DNA of 64,000 bases from Dichetophora obliterata. Lineage: Eukaryota; Arthropoda; Insecta; Diptera; Sciomyzidae. The stretch lies in the NCBI GenBank assembly GCA_963920525.1, contig OY986435.1, forward strand, positions 172,895,827 through 172,959,826, read 5' to 3'. Positions 58,406 through 64,000 of the stretch are shown here, piece by piece; the stretch's first letter is position 1; each line of letters starts with the position of its first letter. The position numbers were made by a program, and so were the translations under genes. Under the pieces are notes generated by a model. It was given only the letters and a program-made list of their open reading frames with translations, was not told where the DNA came from and ran no database searches.

Positions 58406-59038
58406 CAGGGACCGAAAATAACTGTTATTTTGCAATTTTCAGATGAAAAAGGCATAACGAAAAAGTTGCCGCAGGACTTTTTTAAATATACCATTATTAT
58501 CGTAATGGCAGCAGCTTAGCGAATATTAAACGCCTTTTAAGTTTTTGGCTGTTACTATAAAAATTAATATTAACTGTTATTTTTGCTTTTTATTTTTTCG
58601 GGCAAAAATAACTGTTACTTTTGACTTTTATTTTTTAGGTAAAAAATAACAGTTATTTTGTGCCTTTTATTTTTTCGGTCAAAAATATCAGGCAATTTAT
58701 ATTTTTCAAAGGCAGAATAAAAACCTTTAAAAACTAAAAAGTTTTGTAGCTCAAAATGTGCGCTGATGAGACGATAAAAATGCATAAAACTTTTTTTTGG
58801 CGTTCAAGTGGCCTTTAAAAAAATTCAAATTGCCTGATATTTTTGACCGAAAAAATAAAAGGCACAAAGTAACTGTTATTTTTGACCAAAAAAATACAAG
58901 TCAAAAGTAACAGTTATTTTTGCCCGTAAAAATAAAATCCATTAAATAACTAGTATTTTTGTCGGAAAAAATAAAAGTTAAACAATAACTGTTAATATCT
59001 GACTTTTTTGATAAAAACCATAACCGGTACGGTCCCTG
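58406..59038. mobile_element. Foldback hAT MITE with 8-bp TSD
   Basis: A 633-bp element with termini CAGGGACCG and inverted form, flanked by a perfect 8-bp duplication CTTTAAAG (58398-58405, 59039-59046). The two halves are largely inverted copies built from repeated AACTGTTATTTTT and aaaaataacagtt motifs, meeting near 58760. The structure would form a long hairpin as RNA or single-stranded DNA. No coding capacity. Confidence 0.88.
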
Positions 59039-59754
59039 CTTTAAAGTTTTTCAATTTGGCATTGTGTTTGCCTACAGAACGTAGCCGTTAAGAGCAGAAA
59101 TGCCAGTTATATTTGAAAGCGTTTAAATAGGACTTATTAATAGTTGCTTGTATAAAAACATTTAATAGGGGTAAATTATTTTATTTAATATATAAAATTC
59201 AACTTCTTAAAACTCTGCCCTTTGGATAATATAGAAGTAATATTTTGTAAGTGATAACAATGGGATAATACATTCATTACATTTTTGAGGGGTTGTTTTT
59301 CAATAATTTTTTTTAATAAATTATTCATGCCAAATATTAAATCTAATTATAAACTAATTAAAGATAATTTCTGGGATCCAATAATTAGTGGCTATTAACT
59401 TATAGGGGAATACTTTGAGGAGTTTCATTAGGAAAAAATTGTATAGAGATAAATAGATAAACACAAAACCGAATATGTATAATTATAAATATAGGTGTTT
59501 ATAAGATTTAAGGGTATATCGGTTATAAAATAATAGATAACATTATTTTTATTTTCATGTGAGAAATATTATGGGAAATGTTATCCTTCCGCTATGTGTT
59601 GATGTAAAAATAAATTACTAAAATCACGCAATATTTTGATTCTGCCATATAGTCAAGGGATGATTAAGGGGAGGACTTGAAGAGACTGTAACCCCCGGCC
59701 CTGAGCAGGCAAGGGCCCCCCAAAGCGCTTTTGTCAAAATGTCTAATCTGATTT

Positions 59755-60090
59755 TTGGAATGCATTTTTTCGATCTCTTGTGAGAGATACCAAACTATTA
59801 ATAAAATAAATAATACAATAGTTCTATTAAAAAATCTAAATTTGATTGTGGGCTCAGACATGATCGACATTTTTCCAAATGTTTATATAGCCTACCGATT
59901 GCTTGTAACAATATTTATAGCAAATTTTGAAGCTAAAAGGTCATTTTCAGTATTAAAATGAATAAAAAATGTACACCGATCTTCTATGTTAGATGAACGT
60001 TTGTCGTCAATAACGCAACTATGTATTGAAAATAATTTGTTGCAAGCGATTACTTTTGACGAGTTTAAAATTTTTAAACTCCGATAAAAC
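59755..60090 (+). pseudogene. hAT transposase C-terminal dimerisation-domain remnant
   Basis: The plus-strand frame reads I-F-P-N-V-Y-I-A-Y-R-L-L-V-T, then A-K-R-S-F-S-V-L-K, the hallmark of the hAT dimerisation domain. It passes one in-frame TGA at 59959 and continues with R-S-S-M-L-D-E-R-L-S-S-I-T-Q-L. Upstream catalytic regions are missing. The GC-rich motifs ggccctg (about 59697) and cagggcc (about 60193) nearby could be remnants of its termini, but their orientation is not the expected one. Confidence 0.7.
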
Positions 60091-60703
60091 CAATGAACCA
60101 TTTTAGACATAAATGCGAAAAAACTAATATTTTGATTATTAAAAGACTCGAACTAAATGCTCTGTCCTTAAGTAGGCTCCGTGTCGATTCAAGCCCCAGG
60201 GCCCGCTAAGTGTTAATCAGGCGTTGCATATAGTGTGTCTTTATAAAATATTTTCAAAGGTAGTTAGCAAAAAAAAACCAATGGAATTATCAAAAGTTAT
60301 TATTTATTATATACTGCATTGTACCTCTTTAACGACGCTTTATTAATTATTATTTCTGGAATAGCTAGTTCACCTCCATTATTTAAGAAAAACAGAGTTC
60401 CTTTTAAACATTGACATTTTTTTTTATAGTTTTCAGTATGCAAGTAAATAATAAACCTTTTAAGCATATTGAATTCTTTGTTCTATAATAAAATTTAAAC
60501 CGTAAGATCAATAAACAAAAACACAGCACTTTCAACTCACAGACCCATCACAGAGAAATAACGACAAATTCTTGCATTCCTTTTAACAGGTAGGCCTTAT
60601 AGAAGCCCTCATCGATGCAGTGAAGTTGCGAGATGTGTTGACGCCAAACGAAGCAGTTATACATGACTTTTTTTTCAAGAGGCCTGACTGAATTGCCCAC
60701 TGG

Positions 60704-63700
60704 CTGATGTGTATTTGTGTATGTATATTTTACATACATATAAATAACAACAACAATAAAAAAAAGCTGCACAAAAACAAAGGACACGATTGCGAACCAA
60801 ACAAACAACCCCAACAACAAATTCAACAACAACAAACACAACAACAACCGTAACAACAAATATAAAAACAACATAAGCAGCTACTGAAGCAGCTTGTGTA
60901 TAACTTTTCTCATAAGAATATGTGATTTTTTCTTATATTTTGCTATTTTGTGACTTTGTTAAAAAGTGACAAATCCTAAAATTAGTTATTCGTTTCATTC
61001 GTACTCTAAATGATATCTTGGCATATATTTGCTCTTTGTACGATGAATATTAAAGGCTTTAGGTATACCCCAAAGTGTTAACTATAATCCTTAAATGTGC
61101 TTGAATATTTTTTTAAAAATGAACCCCACACAAATCACGCTGTAAGACACAATTCTACGTCAAGACCGCATACTACTGAACTGACAAAGATATAACGAGT
61201 TAAATTAGCTACTAATAAACAACGAAAACCGGCACATGAAAGTGTTAAAGAACTTAACAGTGCAGTGTAGATAGTTTGCTCAGAAGTGCCAACGTAAATT
61301 TAAGAAACAAAACTTGAATTTCGCCGTTCTGCAAAAAAACCCAAAATTAATAAATTGCATGATTTAATATCAAGAAAAATTTTTGTTAACTAATTTGATT
61401 AAGAATGCTATCAGATCCTATTAAATAGATTGGAGAAAACCTTTTTTCTTCGTGCATCAAAAGATTGATGGCATTTTTTTTTTTGTTAATTTAGTTTTCC
61501 TTATCCCAAAGCAATCCCCATCTCGAAATTAAAATTTTTAATCCCGATAATCCTGAGATTGAGAAAACCTTCCGTAATTCCAACTCCTCAATAAAACATA
61601 ACCAGAACTAACTGTGCATTCACAAGACTAAACTTATACTTTTTCATTCAAATATAAGTACTGTTTGGTATAGCTTTTAATTAAAATATTATCTTGTTTC
61701 AATGATGTTAAGAATAAGTCAGCAGATGTAATAACAAAAACATCAGTTATAATAACAAAAGAAACGTTAACGTTATTAACTGCATAAGAATTGCTGTCAA
61801 TTGCTTGTGAATGAATCTAGCCAACAATAATTAATAGATGCGGCTGTTGCGTCTTAGCACCAAGTCAAAAGAATTAAAGTATTTGTTATGATTGCTTATA
61901 GCTCATGTTTTAGCTAACAAAATGGTAGTAATTTAAAATTTGTGTAGCAGTTATTAAAAATTAATTGTTAAGGTTTTGTTGACATGTCATAAGTTAAATA
62001 CAAGCAGGAAACGGCTTACATACATACATTAGTGAAGGCTTCGTTTTGTTGTTTTATGCTTAAACTTGAAAACTTTTGTTTTACTTTTCTGCTATAATTA
62101 AAGCACTTTAAATGTGCACAATGCATATAAATGACCTTGGCAATGTAAATTTCGGTAGGTTTTCATTTTACTTTTTTTTCCTTGAATATTATTTAATAAA
62201 TTAAAAACGTAAGTTTTTCGGTTAAATTTGCTTTTATTATATTTTCCTGGTATTGCTATTTAACATTTGTTGCTTTTTTTTTGCTTTTTTTATGTGTGCA
62301 TTTAAGCATGTTATGCAGCTTCATTAATTTATATCTCTGACTTGGTTTGCTTTGTTGTAGTTTAGTTTTTTGTAATTATCTGGTGTTTTTTTGGGAGAGT
62401 TTTATTAAATAATAATTTTATACACTTGAGCGCCGAAGAGGTCAATGAAAGATTTTTAAATTAAGTTGTTGTTGGTGCATTGTAAATGCACAAGAATTTC
62501 AAAATTGGTTGAAAATCTTCTTAAATCAAGTGATTCAAAGTGAAACGAGACAGAAACAATAATATATGTACAAATATGTATTTCTTAATATTTACAATTT
62601 TAATGGCTACTTTATTTGTATTTTTGCTGCTTTAATTACGGGATTTACAAGTTTTGTTTTTTTTTACTGTTTTAAAGTTTTAAAAAGTATTTAAAAAGAT
62701 AAAGAAATTATTAGAGCAAAAATTGAAATAACGAACAGGTACTAAACAAAAGACTTAAGAAGCGAACTTGTGCTAAGAGTTTTACTTATTTTAGATATCA
62801 GAGTCTTTTGTTTATTGCTTGATCAAATGTTGTTCTGATTACGGTAAATAAATAATTTACAAATAATATATGTATAAGCACAAGACTTTAGAAATGAAGT
62901 GCAATACATTTTTCTTTATGATCATTCACATTAGCAATCTCAGTGCAAAATCACAGAGAAAACAATTAGTATTTTGTAAGAAAAATCTAAAAAAATATAA
63001 AAGGATTTATAGCAAAGTTGATATTCGATATTTGAAAATTTCAAAAACTAATTTTGAATATTGTTTTTCGTCCTTTATTGTATAATTTATATTAAGGTAG
63101 TAGTCCAGTGTGACGACTGAAATTTTTAGGTTTTTTTATAAATTTTCTTAAATAAGAAAGCGATTCTTTTGAAATTTTAACATGTTTGAATGGTTTTCTT
63201 AAAGGGTACAAAAAAATATATTCTTTGACTGCATTTTACATTAATTTGCTTATAATTATTTATATCAAAGTAGAGTCCTCGAACAAAAGGTGAGTTGTTT
63301 TGGGCAAGCATCCAGCCTTACATAGTCACCTGAAATACAAAATTTAAAGGGAATACCGTTCTGCAGGCTTAACTGTAGTACCCTAATCTACAATATGCAT
63401 ACAAAAAGAGTAACACACTTGTTAGAAAAGGTTGTTTAAAAAATTAACTTATTATTAAAAAAGTGATTATTTTAAAAGTTTTGGATTTAGCTATACATGA
63501 TTGAAATTTTTAGCCAAAATCACTGGAATAGTATTAAATCAGTGTTTCCCCGAAGTTATAAAAACGTATTATCGAGAAAAAAGTGTTTAAAGTTCTTAAA
63601 GCACTTTCATACTCATTACGACAACCTTTCTTCTTTTGGCTGTAGCTTTAAAAGATTTTGAATTTCGGTCTGAAACTTTAAGAGTATATTTTTAAGATAA

Positions 63701-63800
63701 TTTTATTGCGAAAAAAAGTAAAAAAAAAATTAATTTTTGGAATCCATCACACTGGATTACCTTAAACATATCCTTTTTGAACTTGTGGGGTAGAACATAC
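60704..63800. other. AT-rich sequence with (CAA)n; nothing recognised
   Basis: A (CAA/AAC)-rich stretch spans about 60747-60880; the hydrophobic minus-strand frame across it derives from that repeat. A block at 61500-61570 echoes the tcccgataatcc phrases at 53465 and 55320. No genes, element ends or RNA motifs are supported. Confidence 0.45.
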
Positions 63801-63835
63801 GTGCCGGTAGAAGTCCGGATAGTCTGGCAGGTTTC
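63801..63835 (-). CDS. Candidate short coding exon (possible 5' part of the elongase gene)
   Basis: On the minus strand a good acceptor (tattttag, 63843-63836) is followed by 35 bp and a perfect fly donor GTATGT (63800-63795). One frame gives N-L-P-D-Y-P-D-F-Y-R-H with C/G-ending codons, unlike the AT-rich surroundings. ELOVL proteins often begin with a short Tyr/Phe-rich segment before D-P-R, so it could belong to the elongase. However, it ends in phase 0, whereas the 46406 exon needs a phase-1 upstream exon, so another exon would be required between them. It could also belong to a different gene. Confidence 0.3.
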
Positions 63836-64000
63836 CTAAAATATGTAAAATAAATATTACTGTCAATTGACAAGGAACGTCAAAAATGCTTTGTTTCTTT
63901 TAGGTTATATGCTACACAGTGAGTAAGAAAAAAATCAAGCATTCAACGCTTGAACCAAGTAAGAAGGCTATCGGTTCTTACTCATGCAAAAAATTTACAA

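Larger units (their letters stand above)
57369..60703. mobile_element. Composite element bounded by CCAGTGGGCAATT
   Basis: Perfect inverted 13-mers CCAGTGGGCAATT (57369-57381, 60691-60703) bound a 3.3-kb region. Near the left end, a block with caggccttcgttagttttgt, tccttgcaaacacc, aagcgctttttt and cataagccctgatta is tandemly duplicated (about 57390-57590 and 57605-57805). The region also contains a piggyBac-like remnant (58140-58385), a hAT MITE (58406-59038) and a hAT C-terminal remnant (59755-60090). No target duplication was found, so this may be one element with insertions or a chance pairing of related ends. Confidence 0.45.

Noticed and set aside
60193..60203. Left terminus of a hAT element (cagggcc) paired with ggccctg near 59697
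   Set aside because: The motifs point away from the hAT coding remnant, not around it, and no 8-bp duplication is visible.
60548..60874. 108-codon minus-strand frame with a long hydrophobic stretch
   Set aside because: The hydrophobic part is a translation of the (CAA)n repeat, and the remainder lies across the end of a composite element.

Overview
The window is AT-rich, intron-containing animal DNA packed with degraded transposable elements. The only host gene I can support is a minus-strand ELOVL-type fatty-acid elongase. Its insect-like protein, GTAAGT/GTATGT splice donors, several mariner lineages and jockey/RTE-type LINEs suggest a higher fly (Diptera: Brachycera). I cannot name the species.

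Host gene: four phase-consistent elongase exons lie at 46406-46216, 46115-46035, 855-693 and 460-324 (minus strand). The second intron runs 46034-856, about 45.2 kb, so most of the window is one intron. The 3' exon(s) lie left of base 1. The first coding exon lies upstream of 46406, and a 35-bp exon-like block at 63801-63835 is a weak candidate for part of the 5' end.

Intron and upstream contents, left to right: an internally deleted DD41D-type mariner (1497-2429); a TA-flanked element (4335-6601); 186-bp tandem repeats enclosing a foldback element that carries a nearly intact DD42D-type mariner (7811-9109); two LINE fragments (10.85-13.3 kb); small inverted-repeat elements; a hammerhead ribozyme-like motif (13814-13889); a 1.3-kb hAT-like element with an 8-bp duplication (14642-15949); a mauritiana-type mariner with one frameshift (20190-21475); and a tRNA-derived SINE (21723-22057). 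Two nests follow. In one (24.8-32.05 kb) a LINE is broken by three other elements. In the other (32456-37855) a hAT-like element contains a LINE that contains another LINE, plus a second hAT-like element. Further right are TAGAGATG-type hAT, TTAA-flanked piggyBac-type, 9-bp-TSD, CCCAGCAAAA-type and Tc1-type elements, a second SINE copy (minus), a second hammerhead copy (55767-55835), and a composite region at 57.4-60.7 kb with a foldback hAT MITE, a piggyBac-like Cys-rich remnant and a hAT dimerisation-domain remnant.

The elements do not form a pathway with the elongase. They are insertions tolerated inside a very long intron. The most unusual signal is the pair of dispersed type I hammerhead ribozyme-like repeats, one of which keeps the whole catalytic core and well-paired stems.
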